A stretch of DNA of 51,595 nt from JANNRW01 sp031401815. GTDB taxonomy: Bacteria; Desulfobacterota; Desulfuromonadia; Geobacterales; DSM-12255. Location: the NCBI GenBank assembly GCA_031401815.1, contig JANNRW010000446.1, positions 1 to 51,595 on the forward strand. The letters are read 5' to 3'. A program made the translations under genes and the position numbers. The notes beneath the pieces are model-generated. The model searched no databases and was not told the DNA's origin. It saw only the letters and a list, made by a program, of their open reading frames with translations. Below are positions 7,784-15,547 of the stretch, piece by piece; the stretch's first letter is position 1; every line of letters starts with the position of its first letter.

Positions 7784-8197
7784 CTATGCCAGTTCAAGGC
7801 CGCTGAAAAAATACGGAATTTCGAATGCTGCCGTCTCCGGTGCATCTGATCCATGAACACTGTTTTCCTCAATATTTTTTGCAAATTCTTTCCGAATGGT
7901 TCCTGCTTCTGCATTTGCCGGGTTGGTCGCTCCCATCAGCGTACGCCAGTCAGCAATGGCATTTTCTTTTTCAAGGCAGAGCAGCACCACAGGAGAGCGA
8001 GACATAAAGGTGCAGAGCTCGCCGAAAAAAGGGCGTTCGCTATGTACATGATAGAATCCTTCTGCCTGGGCTCTGCTTAGCTGCATCTTTTTCATCCCCA
8101 CAATCCTGAAACCCGTTGTTTCGATCTTGTCGAGGACTTTTCCTATAAGGTTACGTTCTACTGCATCAGGCTTGATTATTGCGAATGTTCTTTCCAT
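7784..8197 (-). CDS. ndk: Nucleoside diphosphate kinase
   Basis: 137 residues from the ATG at 8197, which follows TTTGGAGAACAAA; the upstream in-frame TTG overlaps the ribosome site and is rejected. The protein begins MERTFAIIKPDAVERN, the family start, and has the active-site NSVHGSD with phospho-histidine His115. It transfers the gamma phosphate between nucleoside triphosphates and diphosphates in the cytoplasm. The length is that of the short bacterial form. It is transcribed divergently from nothing close by and ends at the convergent hairpin. Confidence 0.97.
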   Translation of the reverse strand: MERTFAIIKPDAVERNLIGKVLDKIETTGFRIVGMKKMQLSRAQAEGFYHVHSERPFFGELCTFMSRSPVVLLCLEKENAIADWRTLMGATNPANAEAGTIRKEFAKNIEENSVHGSDAPETAAFEIPYFFSGLELA

Positions 8198-8224
8198 TTT
8201 GTTCTCCAAAATCAGGTAACAGTT

Positions 8225-8261
8225 AAAAAAATGGCTCGCAGGTGACTGCGAGCCATTTTTT
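8225..8261 (-). terminator. Rho-independent terminator
   Basis: AAAAAAATGGCTCGCA pairs with TGCGAGCCATTTTTT around a 6-nt loop. It closes the small lipoprotein gene on the minus strand and insulates it from ndk. Confidence 0.9.
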
Positions 8262-8281
8262 GCCTAAATGAGGTGTATTGC

Positions 8282-8488
8282 TTACTTCTTTGCAGGAGCA
8301 GCAGGAGCAGCAGCGGGAGCAGCAGCAGGAGTAGCAGCAGCAGGCTTCTGCTTGGAGGTTGACTGTGCTTGAACCGGAGCAGGAGCAGCAGCAGGTGCCG
8401 GAGCCGGAGCTTCTTCTTTTTTCTTGCAGCCAGCAGCAAAAGCAAGGGCAAGTGTCATGCAGAGTGCGAGGGAGATCATCTTTTTCAT
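8282..8488 (-). CDS. Small Ala/Pro-rich lipoprotein
   Basis: 68 residues. MKKMISLALCMTLALAFAAGC is a lipoprotein signal with Cys21 as the acceptor, followed by KKKEE and a low-complexity tail of Ala, Pro and a few Gln/Ser/Lys. It has GAAAGAGG about 9 nt upstream of its ATG and a strong terminator, so it is a real transcription unit. The tail is encoded by repeated GCAGGAGCA-type triplets on the plus strand, which makes length variation by slippage plausible. A spacer or envelope-tethering role is conceivable; function is unknown. Confidence 0.75.
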   Translation of the reverse strand: MKKMISLALCMTLALAFAAGCKKKEEAPAPAPAAAPAPVQAQSTSKQKPAAATPAAAPAAAPAAPAKK

Positions 8489-8621
8489 GTTTATAATCCT
8501 CTTTCCTTGGTATTGACCTCTGTCATAAAAACAGGGTAGGTAAATTAAGCAACAGCAGTGATATAAACCCTGGAGATATTATTGTCAACAACTTTTACAA
8601 CTTTTTCCATTTCAGGGCTCA

Positions 8622-8894
8622 TTAATCTTTTTTGCTGTTTCCGTGACACTCCCCGCAATGGCGCGTTGGGCCGACACCCTCTTTGGTATGGCAACCGATA
8701 CAGAGTTTATGTGCTTTGGCCTTGTTGATTCCGAACTGCCTTGGCGGGCCTTCATGGCATTCAGTGCATGGATAAAGCCCCATATGCTTAGAGTGATTGA
8801 AATCTACATCACCATTGTAAGCCTTGAAAATCTTTGCCTGAGCGGTAGACAGGAGTATAGCTGTTACAAGAATTAACCAGATAAATGATCTCAT
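8622..8894 (-). CDS. Triheme c-type cytochrome (c7-like), periplasmic
   Basis: 90 residues with a signal peptide ending STAQA. Three CXXCH motifs follow (CTECH, CIGCH, CGECH), with extra histidines in HSKH, KAHK and TRH that can serve as distal axial ligands. Size, heme number and spacing match the c7/cytochrome c3-like families used for periplasmic electron carriage in Geobacteraceae. The strand order DVDFNHSKHMGLYPCTECH is typical of that fold. It is a lone gene facing ptsP, unlike a reductase complex subunit. Confidence 0.9.
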   Translation of the reverse strand: MRSFIWLILVTAILLSTAQAKIFKAYNGDVDFNHSKHMGLYPCTECHEGPPRQFGINKAKAHKLCIGCHTKEGVGPTRHCGECHGNSKKD

Positions 8895-9004
8895 TTAAAG
8901 AACTCCGGAAGCAGTGCAGATGTTGGACAACGGTCAGGATTCTATACGAAAGCGTTGTGTAAAAACAGGGGAAAATGGAAGTATTCAGTAGTCAGGGGTC
9001 AAAA

Positions 9005-9086
9005 GGCAGTAGTCAGTAGTCAGGGGTCAGGAGTCAGTAGAAAAGCCTTTATTCTGACCCCTGACTACTGACCCCTGACTACTGCA
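9005..9086. repeat. 82-bp fold-back repeat, CAGTAGT arms
   Basis: Starts GGCAGTAGTCAG, contains heptamers CAGTAGT/CAGGGGT/CAGGAGT, a central AAAAGCCTTT and then complementary heptamers ending CTACTGCA. An additional partial copy precedes it (8984-9000). The right end overlaps the last codons of ptsP and provides its TAG stop (9079-9081). The 8895-8980 gap holds no gene. Confidence 0.8.
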
Positions 9087-11430
9087 TTATTCTCTCCAGC
9101 TCCAGCTCTACACTGTGCATATACTCCTTTATTTCCAGGTTGCTCTCCATAAGAAGAACTTCCCCGGCAATCCTTTCGGCATATTCTGCACTCACAGATC
9201 TGATCGCCTGCTTGACAACCGGTATTGAGGGGGCAGACATGCTGAAATCAGTGATTCCAAGACCCATTAGGAGTAAGGCGTTGGCAGGAGAGGCAGCCAT
9301 TTCGCCGCAAAGCGATACCGATATATTGCCTGTTTTTGCTGCCAGTACAACTTTGCGTATCGAATGAATTACAGCAGGGTGATATGGTGTGTAGTACTGT
9401 TTTACTCTTGAGTTGTTTCTGTCAGCAGCAAGAGTGTACTGGATAAGATCGTTTGTGCCGATACTGAAAAAATCGACCTCTTTTGCGAGTATTTCAGCAC
9501 CCAGTACAGCCGCAGGGGTCTCCACCATTATTCCGAGCGGAATATCACTCTTGAAAGGTATCCCCGCCAATTCCAGTTCACTCATGACCTCCCTGATTAA
9601 CTGCCTGATTGCACGGACTTCTTCAATTCCGGAAATCATCGGAAACATGATCCTGACCTCTGATCCCTTTGCTGTCATAAGGATCGCGGCGAGCTGTTCC
9701 CGAAAAATATCGCAACAGTCAAGAGAGATCCTGATGGCACGCCACCCCATGAACGGGTTTTCTTCAGCCGGGTGGCTGAAATACGGGAGCCCCTTGTCTC
9801 CGCCGATATCCAGAGTGCGGATAGTCAACGGTTGTCCGGCAAAACCGGCAAGGATTTTTTTATAGATCGCTGACTGTTCATGGCGGTCAGGGAAGGCTTT
9901 TCTGGCCATGAAAGGGAACTCGGTGCGATAGAGACCTACCCCCTCTGCGCCTTGAGCGACAGCTACGCGAATGTCGCTGACAAGACCAATGTTGGCGCGT
10001 AGAAAAACCCTGACACCGTCTCTTGTAATCGCCGGAAGGTCGCGCAAGCCTTCAAACCCCTTCATTTTCAGGCTGTAATCGCGTTGCAACCGTTCATACT
10101 CGGATCTAATACGTTGGTGAGGATTGATGTAAACATGACCGATATTTCCATCTACAATAAGATCATCATCAGGCTCAATCTGCCGGACAAGACCCTCAAT
10201 CCCCATCACTGCCGGGATGCCGAGAGATCTTGCAATGATTGCGGCGTGAGAGTTCAGATCCCCCTTTTCAGTAACAATTCCGAGAATCTTCTCCATATCC
10301 AGTGTTGCAAGGTCTGAAGGGAAGATCTCTGATGAAACAAGTAGGCGGCTCTCCAGGAGCTCTTCCTGTAGAACTTCGCCCCCTTCGAGGGATTCCAGCA
10401 CTCTTCTGCCTATATCTTCCATGTCGGCAGAACGACTCCTCATGTAAGGGTCTTCCATCTGTGCAAAGGCTGTAATGTAATAATTAACGACTTCGCGAAT
10501 TGCTCGCCCTGCGCCATGCCCCTGATCAACCAGATCGAGTATCTTGTTAATAAAGCCCCTGTCTTCAAGGATCAGGAGGTGGGTATGAAATATCGCTGCG
10601 TCATCTTCGGAAAGGATACCGGCTACCCGCTTTTCCAGATAAAGTGTCTGAATACGCGTCTTTTCGAGAGCCTGTAATACTCTTTCATGCTCTTCTTCAG
10701 GGGGCATGACTTTCTCTACAACAACCGCTTCCAGGGGGTTGCGGCGTCCAAGCAGATATATTTTCCCAACGGCAAAACCGGGGGCTACAGGGGTTCCGGT
10801 GAGGATCAGGGGATTTTTTTCCGGTAATGCAGAGTCAGGGTCGCTGGAGCTGAGATTTTCCAGGCGGATCTTTTCCAGTTTACTTTCAAGTCTGGCACGC
10901 TCCTCATCTTTGTGCCGGATTGAATCCAGAAGTCTTGCATTAATGACAATACTTGTAATCTGACAGGCTATTGTAGACAGGGTGCTTGCTTCAGTTCTGG
11001 AATATGCGCGTGTTTCGCGGTGCTGTATAACTATAACTCCGATAGGGGCATGGTTTTGCACCAGAGGTATGCCTAGAAAAGACTGATACCGCTCTTCACC
11101 CGACTCTGGAAAATATTTGTAGCGAGGGTGTTCATGAGCATTCTCAAGACTTACAATATCCCTTTTTTCCAGAACAAGGCCGGTGAGACCCTCTGTTATC
11201 TTCATGGTAATCTTGCCAACAGAAGAGTGGGCAAGCCCTTTTGTAGATTTCAGCCGGAGTGTTTCGTTGTCGTCGTCAAGCAGGTATATGGAGCAGACAT
11301 CGGAGTTCATTCTTCCGGCAACAAGCGCAACTATGTTGTCAAGAGTCTCCTTGAGATCATGGGAGTGAAGGATGAGCGTACTTATGTCTTCAAGGGTACG
11401 CAGTCCGAGTGATTCGGTTCTTTCTGGCAT
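9079..11430 (-). CDS. ptsP: Phosphoenolpyruvate-protein phosphotransferase with GAF domain (EI-Ntr)
   Basis: 783 residues from ATG at 11430 (MPERTESLGLRTLEDISTLI); the reading frame is open further upstream but that part is not protein-like. A GAF domain occupies about 15-165, followed by the PEP-utilising N-terminal domain, the phospho-histidine segment with His395 (GDLNSHAAIIARSLGIP), and the PEP-binding barrel with GLYRTEFPF, TLDIGGDKGLPYF and catalytic Cys708 (SLCGEMA). It takes phosphate from PEP to an NPr/HPr-like carrier in the nitrogen PTS, a regulatory rather than sugar-import chain. No npr or ptsN is seen here. Its stop codon is supplied by a CAGTAGT repeat. Confidence 0.93.
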   Translation of the reverse strand: MPERTESLGLRTLEDISTLILHSHDLKETLDNIVALVAGRMNSDVCSIYLLDDDNETLRLKSTKGLAHSSVGKITMKITEGLTGLVLEKRDIVSLENAHEHPRYKYFPESGEERYQSFLGIPLVQNHAPIGVIVIQHRETRAYSRTEASTLSTIACQITSIVINARLLDSIRHKDEERARLESKLEKIRLENLSSSDPDSALPEKNPLILTGTPVAPGFAVGKIYLLGRRNPLEAVVVEKVMPPEEEHERVLQALEKTRIQTLYLEKRVAGILSEDDAAIFHTHLLILEDRGFINKILDLVDQGHGAGRAIREVVNYYITAFAQMEDPYMRSRSADMEDIGRRVLESLEGGEVLQEELLESRLLVSSEIFPSDLATLDMEKILGIVTEKGDLNSHAAIIARSLGIPAVMGIEGLVRQIEPDDDLIVDGNIGHVYINPHQRIRSEYERLQRDYSLKMKGFEGLRDLPAITRDGVRVFLRANIGLVSDIRVAVAQGAEGVGLYRTEFPFMARKAFPDRHEQSAIYKKILAGFAGQPLTIRTLDIGGDKGLPYFSHPAEENPFMGWRAIRISLDCCDIFREQLAAILMTAKGSEVRIMFPMISGIEEVRAIRQLIREVMSELELAGIPFKSDIPLGIMVETPAAVLGAEILAKEVDFFSIGTNDLIQYTLAADRNNSRVKQYYTPYHPAVIHSIRKVVLAAKTGNISVSLCGEMAASPANALLLMGLGITDFSMSAPSIPVVKQAIRSVSAEYAERIAGEVLLMESNLEIKEYMHSVELELERIMQ

Positions 11431-11593
11431 TGGCCATCCTGTTGTCGGGAATATTTTTATTATAGATAAAAAATCATGGATGTGAAGAGGTAAGAGCGAT
11501 TTGAGGTGATAATTAAAACCTCTTATGATATATATTCGAAAAAACAGTAGCCTAAAAAGGTTGCCAGATAAGCATCTGCCAGGAGGAGATACC

Positions 11594-12400
11594 ATGAACA
11601 CTGTTTTTGAAGAGTCTGTCGAAAAGGTGATAGCAGCAATTGATGCAGCAGAGTATGACAAGGCTGCTTCGTTTGCCAGGGATTGCATAAAGTCTGATCC
11701 GGGGAGTCCGGAAGGCTATTTTTATCTTGGAGAGGCGCTGGTCGGGGCGGAAAAAAACGAGGAGGCGATTTCAGCGTATGAAGCCGGTCTTAAGCTGTCT
11801 CCGGAAGACACCGAAGCGCTGACTGCTCTCGGAGATATCTTTTTTGAGATGGGTCGCCATAAGGATGCCTTGCGGCTTTATCAGAAGACGATAGAGATCA
11901 ATCCGCAGGAGTCTGACGGATTTGTAAATATCGGCCTTGTCTATAACGGAATGGAGCGCGCCGAGGATGCGATCAAGGCTTATAATGCAGCGCTGGAGCT
12001 TGATCCGGAAAATGTTTTTGCCTTCAATGCTCTGGGGGATGCCTGGTACGGGCTTGGCAATCGGGACAAGGCGATAGAGGCTTTCAATCGCGGCATTGCC
12101 ATAGATCCGAATGATGCTGCCGCACACTTCAATCTCGGGGAACTCTACTATGATCTCGGAGAGCATGCTGATGCCGAGCGGGAGTGTCTTGAGGCTATCA
12201 GGCTCGACCCGGAGTTTACTCTTGCCTATCTGACCCTGGGGAGTCTCCATATGGACAGGGAGCATCTTAAAGAGGCAGTCAGATATCTGAAGCTTTACCT
12301 CAAATATGAGAAGTCTCCTCAAGCCAGGGAGATGATTGATGAGGTCAAGGCTGTAATAGAGGGGCTGAAAGCTGAGCTGGCAGATTTAAAGGGTGAATAG
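11594..12400 (+). CDS. Tetratricopeptide-repeat protein
   Basis: 268 residues from ATG at 11594, preceded by AGGAGGAG. The chain is almost entirely 34-residue TPR units with the W-LG-Y-A-F-A-P pattern, for example GYFYLGEALVGAEKNEEAIS, DALRLYQKTIEINPQ and DAIKAYNAALELDPENVFA; about seven copies can be counted. No signal peptide or membrane segment is apparent, so it is probably a cytoplasmic scaffold for protein interaction. Partners are not indicated by its neighbours. The TAG stop is formed by the first unit of the following GTGAATG repeat. Confidence 0.88.
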   Translation: MNTVFEESVEKVIAAIDAAEYDKAASFARDCIKSDPGSPEGYFYLGEALVGAEKNEEAISAYEAGLKLSPEDTEALTALGDIFFEMGRHKDALRLYQKTIEINPQESDGFVNIGLVYNGMERAEDAIKAYNAALELDPENVFAFNALGDAWYGLGNRDKAIEAFNRGIAIDPNDAAAHFNLGELYYDLGEHADAERECLEAIRLDPEFTLAYLTLGSLHMDREHLKEAVRYLKLYLKYEKSPQAREMIDEVKAVIEGLKAELADLKGE

Positions 12401-12482
12401 TGAATGGTGAATGGTGAATGGTGAATTGTGGATAGTGAATGGTGAATGGTGAATTGTGAATGGTTGATGGTGGTTGGTGAAG
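12392..12482. repeat. GTGAATG heptamer array
   Basis: About twelve degenerate 7-bp units (GTGAATG, GTGAATT, GTGGATA, GTTGATG) follow one another without a complementary arm. The second unit carries the stop codon of the TPR gene. It differs in sequence but not in unit length from the CAG family. Confidence 0.8.
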
Positions 12483-12490
12483 GGTAAGCC

Positions 12491-12522
12491 GGGGCGTCCA
12501 ATAGGCGCCCTTTTCCTTTTTT
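12491..12522 (+). terminator. Probable terminator
   Basis: GGGGCGTCC and GGCGCCC can pair across AATA with a bulge, followed by TTTTCCTTTTTT. It would end the TPR transcript just before the nudC ribosome site. Confidence 0.55.
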
Positions 12523-12540
12523 GGAGAGAGGAGAAATATA

Positions 12541-13401
12541 TTGCGTTATCCATCTACGGTAAATCTGCCATTCAATTTTGAATCGATCCGTCGGGATTTC
12601 ATACCACTTAGACCAGGAGATCTCCTGCCTGTAGGGCCGGGCTGGTGGCTTCCAATTCAGGGGAATTCAGTAGTAGTGATTCGGGAAGGTGAAGGGTGCC
12701 GATTGCACCATGGCGAGCTGCCTGATTGGCTGGAGGGTGGGCGCGAGCCGCTCTGTATCGGCCTTTGGCAGGGGCAGCCGTTACGGGTTGTTTCGGTCAG
12801 CAGTAAACTGGCGATCCCTGCACCCTGGCAGGCGGAGGCTTTCAACTCTTTAGAGGAGCGACTTGATGATCGGCTGCTCACTCTGGGAGGGATGGGTAAG
12901 CAGATCCTTCACTGGCAGCGGCAGAGCCGATTCTGTTCCGGCTGCGGTGGTGATCTTGTCCTTATGTCCGGAAGTTGGGGGAGAAGCTGTACTGCCTGCG
13001 GTTACGAGCATTTTCCTTCGATTCACCCTTGCAGTATAGTTCTGGTAAGGCGAGGGGGGGAGTTTCTTCTTGCGAGAAAAAAAGAGTGGCTGGCCGGACG
13101 CTACAGTCTGGTTGCCGGTTTTCTAGATTTTGGAGAGTCTCTGGAGGAGTGCGCTGCTCGTGAGGTCTTTGAAGAGACCGGGATAAAGGTAAAAAACCTG
13201 CAGTATGTGGGGAGCCAGTGCTGGCCGTTTCCGAGTCAGTTGATGGCAGGGTTTCTGGCTGATTACGACAGCGGAGAGATCAGGGTTGATGAGAATGAGC
13301 TTGAAGATGTCCGCTGGTTTACTCCCACTGAGCCGCCCGAAGGGCTGCCGCCGCATCGAAGTATCGCTCGATGGATCATCGAGCGGTACATGTTGAAATG
13401 A
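12541..13401 (+). CDS. nudC: NADH pyrophosphatase, Nudix family
   Basis: 286 residues; the start is TTG at 12541 with GAGAGGAGAAA upstream and no better ATG. The N-terminal third is the variable NudC domain. A zinc ribbon follows (CSGCGG at about 140 and CTACG). The Nudix box GFLDFGESLEECAAREVFEE-TG is intact (about 194-216). The family motif SQPWPFPxS reads SQCWPFPSQ here, a Pro-to-Cys change. It should hydrolyse NADH, and in many relatives remove NAD caps from RNA. The gene is convergent with htpG. Confidence 0.92.
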   Translation: MRYPSTVNLPFNFESIRRDFIPLRPGDLLPVGPGWWLPIQGNSVVVIREGEGCRLHHGELPDWLEGGREPLCIGLWQGQPLRVVSVSSKLAIPAPWQAEAFNSLEERLDDRLLTLGGMGKQILHWQRQSRFCSGCGGDLVLMSGSWGRSCTACGYEHFPSIHPCSIVLVRRGGEFLLARKKEWLAGRYSLVAGFLDFGESLEECAAREVFEETGIKVKNLQYVGSQCWPFPSQLMAGFLADYDSGEIRVDENELEDVRWFTPTEPPEGLPPHRSIARWIIERYMLK

Positions 13402-13405
13402 AACA

Positions 13406-13428
13406 AAGGGGAGCATCTGCTCCCCCTT
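13406..13428. terminator. Bidirectional hairpin
   Basis: AAGGGGAGCA pairs with TGCTCCCCCTT across TC, with one bulged C. It is the only element in the 34-nt gap between the convergent nudC and htpG genes. Confidence 0.6.
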
Positions 13429-13435
13429 GGAACTA

Positions 13436-15364
13436 TTACCCTGCCTTTACCATCAACTCCGAAATCATCTTTGTAAACTTCAGAGGATCCTTTATCGGCG
13501 AGCCTTCGGTGAGGAGAGCCTGATCGAGGAGCAGATCGCAGTAATCTGACAGCTTCGGGTCTGCCTTGTCCGCAGCGTACATATTGCCGAGCGTCTTCAT
13601 GATCGGATGTCCAGGGTTTAATTCCAGAATCCGCTTCGATTTTGGCACATCCTGATTCATCGCCTTCATGATTCTCTCCATGTTGGCGTTGATGCCGTAT
13701 TCATCAGCAACCAGGCAGCAGGCACTCTCTGTCAGGCGGCTTGAGAAACGTACCTCCTTGACATTTGCAGAGAGTTTCTCCTGTATGAACTCCAAAAGAT
13801 CCTTGTACTGCTCCTGAGTCTCTTTTTTCTTCTCCTCTTTCTCTTTTTTCTCTTCTTCAGAGTCTAGTTCCAGATCACCACGATCAACTGCTTTCAGCTT
13901 CTTGCCGTCATATTCGGTCAGAGCCTGCACGACCCATTCATCAACCGGATCCGTAAGGAAGAGCACTTCGTAACCCTTGCTCCGGAACGCTTCAAGATGG
14001 GGAGAATTTGCCACCATTTCTCGGCTGGTGCCGGTTATGAAGTAGATCTCCTTCTGCCCTTCCGGCATTTTTGCAACATAATCCTTCAGAGAGACCGGTT
14101 TGCCGGGTTCACTGGTCGAACTTTCAAAAAGGACAAGTTCCTGGAGTTTATCCTTGTTGGCATAATCGAAATGCAGACCCTCTTTCAGTACCGGGCCAAA
14201 CTCTGCGTAGAATTTCAGGTAATCCTCAGCTTCCTTATCCTTTATTTCTCCAAGCGTGGAGAGGATTTTCCCCACAAGGCTTTTCTGGATACGCTTGATC
14301 TGTACATCTTCCTGCAATATTTCGCGGGAGACATTCAGCGGCAGATCGCTCGAATCGACAACCCCTTTGACAAAACGGAGATAATCGGGTAGCAGGGACT
14401 CGCAGTTGTCGGTAATGAAAACACGCTTGACATAGAGGTGCACGCCGCGCTTCCGGTCTTGTGAAAAGAGGTCGAACGGCTTGCGAGCAGGCAGATAGAG
14501 CAGCGCCTTGAATTCACTGGTACCTTCGGCGGAGTAGTGAATGGGGCGGAACGGCTTTTCAAAGTCGTGGGAGATATGCTTGTAGAACTCTTCATGCTCC
14601 TCTTCGCTGATGTCGCTTTTGGCGCGAGTCCAGATGGCCTTCATGGAGTTGAGGGTCTCTTCGGTGGTCTTTTCTATCTCTCCGCCACCCTCGATAACCT
14701 TGCCGTCAAGCCCCCTTGCGGGTTCGGTGCGGGTTATGTCCATCACCACAGGGTACTGAACATAATCAGAGTACTTTTTTATGATCGAGCGGATCTTCCA
14801 CTCATCAAGATACTCTTTCATTTCGTCCTTGAGATGCAGCACAATTTCCGTGCCGCGACCCCCCTTTTCACACTCTTCTATTGTGTAAGTTCCATCCCCG
14901 CCAGATTCCCAGCAGCAGGCACCTGCAAGGTTCCCACCTTTTCTGGTAATGAGTGTCACCCGGTCGGCAACCATGAATGATGAGTAGAAACCGACTCCGA
15001 ACTGCCCTATCAGCTCCGGATTGTCACTCGCTTTTGCCTCTTTCAACGCATCCATGAATGCCCTGGTGCCGGAGCGGGCGATGGTGCCGATGTTCTCCTC
15101 AACTTCACCAATCTCCATGCCGATTCCATTATCGCTGATAGTCAGCGTCCCGGCGCTTTTGTCCGGAGTGATCCTGATTTTCCAGTCGCTGTTCCCTTCC
15201 AGCAGAGCTTCGTTTGAATGTGCTTCAAAACGCGCTCTGTCAATCGCATCAGAGGCGTTTGAAACAAGTTCTCTCAGAAAAATATCCCGATTTGAATAGA
15301 GTGAGTGGATGACCAGATCCAGTAGTTTCTGGACTTCGGTCTGGAACTGTTTGGTTGTCTTCAT
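13436..15364 (-). CDS. htpG: Molecular chaperone HtpG (Hsp90)
   Basis: 642 residues from ATG at 15364, with GGAGACC upstream. The GHKL ATPase signatures are all present: ELVSNASDAIDRARF, DNGIGM, and the lid GQFGVGFYSSFMVADR. The middle domain contains LPLNVSREILQEDVQIK with the catalytic arginine, and a C-terminal dimerisation domain follows. A charged Glu/Lys linker (EEEKKEKEEKKKE) is visible near residue 500. It is a cytoplasmic ATP-dependent chaperone, usually heat-induced. The 183-nt divergent region to the sensor kinase holds its promoter; no clear sigma-32 box was picked. Confidence 0.97.
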   Translation of the reverse strand: MKTTKQFQTEVQKLLDLVIHSLYSNRDIFLRELVSNASDAIDRARFEAHSNEALLEGNSDWKIRITPDKSAGTLTISDNGIGMEIGEVEENIGTIARSGTRAFMDALKEAKASDNPELIGQFGVGFYSSFMVADRVTLITRKGGNLAGACCWESGGDGTYTIEECEKGGRGTEIVLHLKDEMKEYLDEWKIRSIIKKYSDYVQYPVVMDITRTEPARGLDGKVIEGGGEIEKTTEETLNSMKAIWTRAKSDISEEEHEEFYKHISHDFEKPFRPIHYSAEGTSEFKALLYLPARKPFDLFSQDRKRGVHLYVKRVFITDNCESLLPDYLRFVKGVVDSSDLPLNVSREILQEDVQIKRIQKSLVGKILSTLGEIKDKEAEDYLKFYAEFGPVLKEGLHFDYANKDKLQELVLFESSTSEPGKPVSLKDYVAKMPEGQKEIYFITGTSREMVANSPHLEAFRSKGYEVLFLTDPVDEWVVQALTEYDGKKLKAVDRGDLELDSEEEKKEKEEKKKETQEQYKDLLEFIQEKLSANVKEVRFSSRLTESACCLVADEYGINANMERIMKAMNQDVPKSKRILELNPGHPIMKTLGNMYAADKADPKLSDYCDLLLDQALLTEGSPIKDPLKFTKMISELMVKAG

Positions 15365-15547
15365 TTTTACAGCGGTCTCCTTTGAATTTGGTTAATGGCG
15401 CTAGTCCAAAAAAATAATCACTCTTCTCACCAAAAACAAGGCTGTTTCAAAAAAAAACCGGTTTCTGAAATTATTTTATATATTCAGGTTTCTGCCGGAA
15501 TGAAAGCATGTTATTATTCCTGAAATTCTCTTCGGCAGAGGTTTATA

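Noticed and set aside
8981..9086. CRISPR array
   Set aside because: Units are 7 bp, degenerate and contiguous, with no 20-40 bp spacers and no cas genes nearby.
12319..12501. Minus-strand frame with repeated FTIHHS peptides
   Set aside because: It is simply the translation of the GTGAATG repeat and is not a gene.
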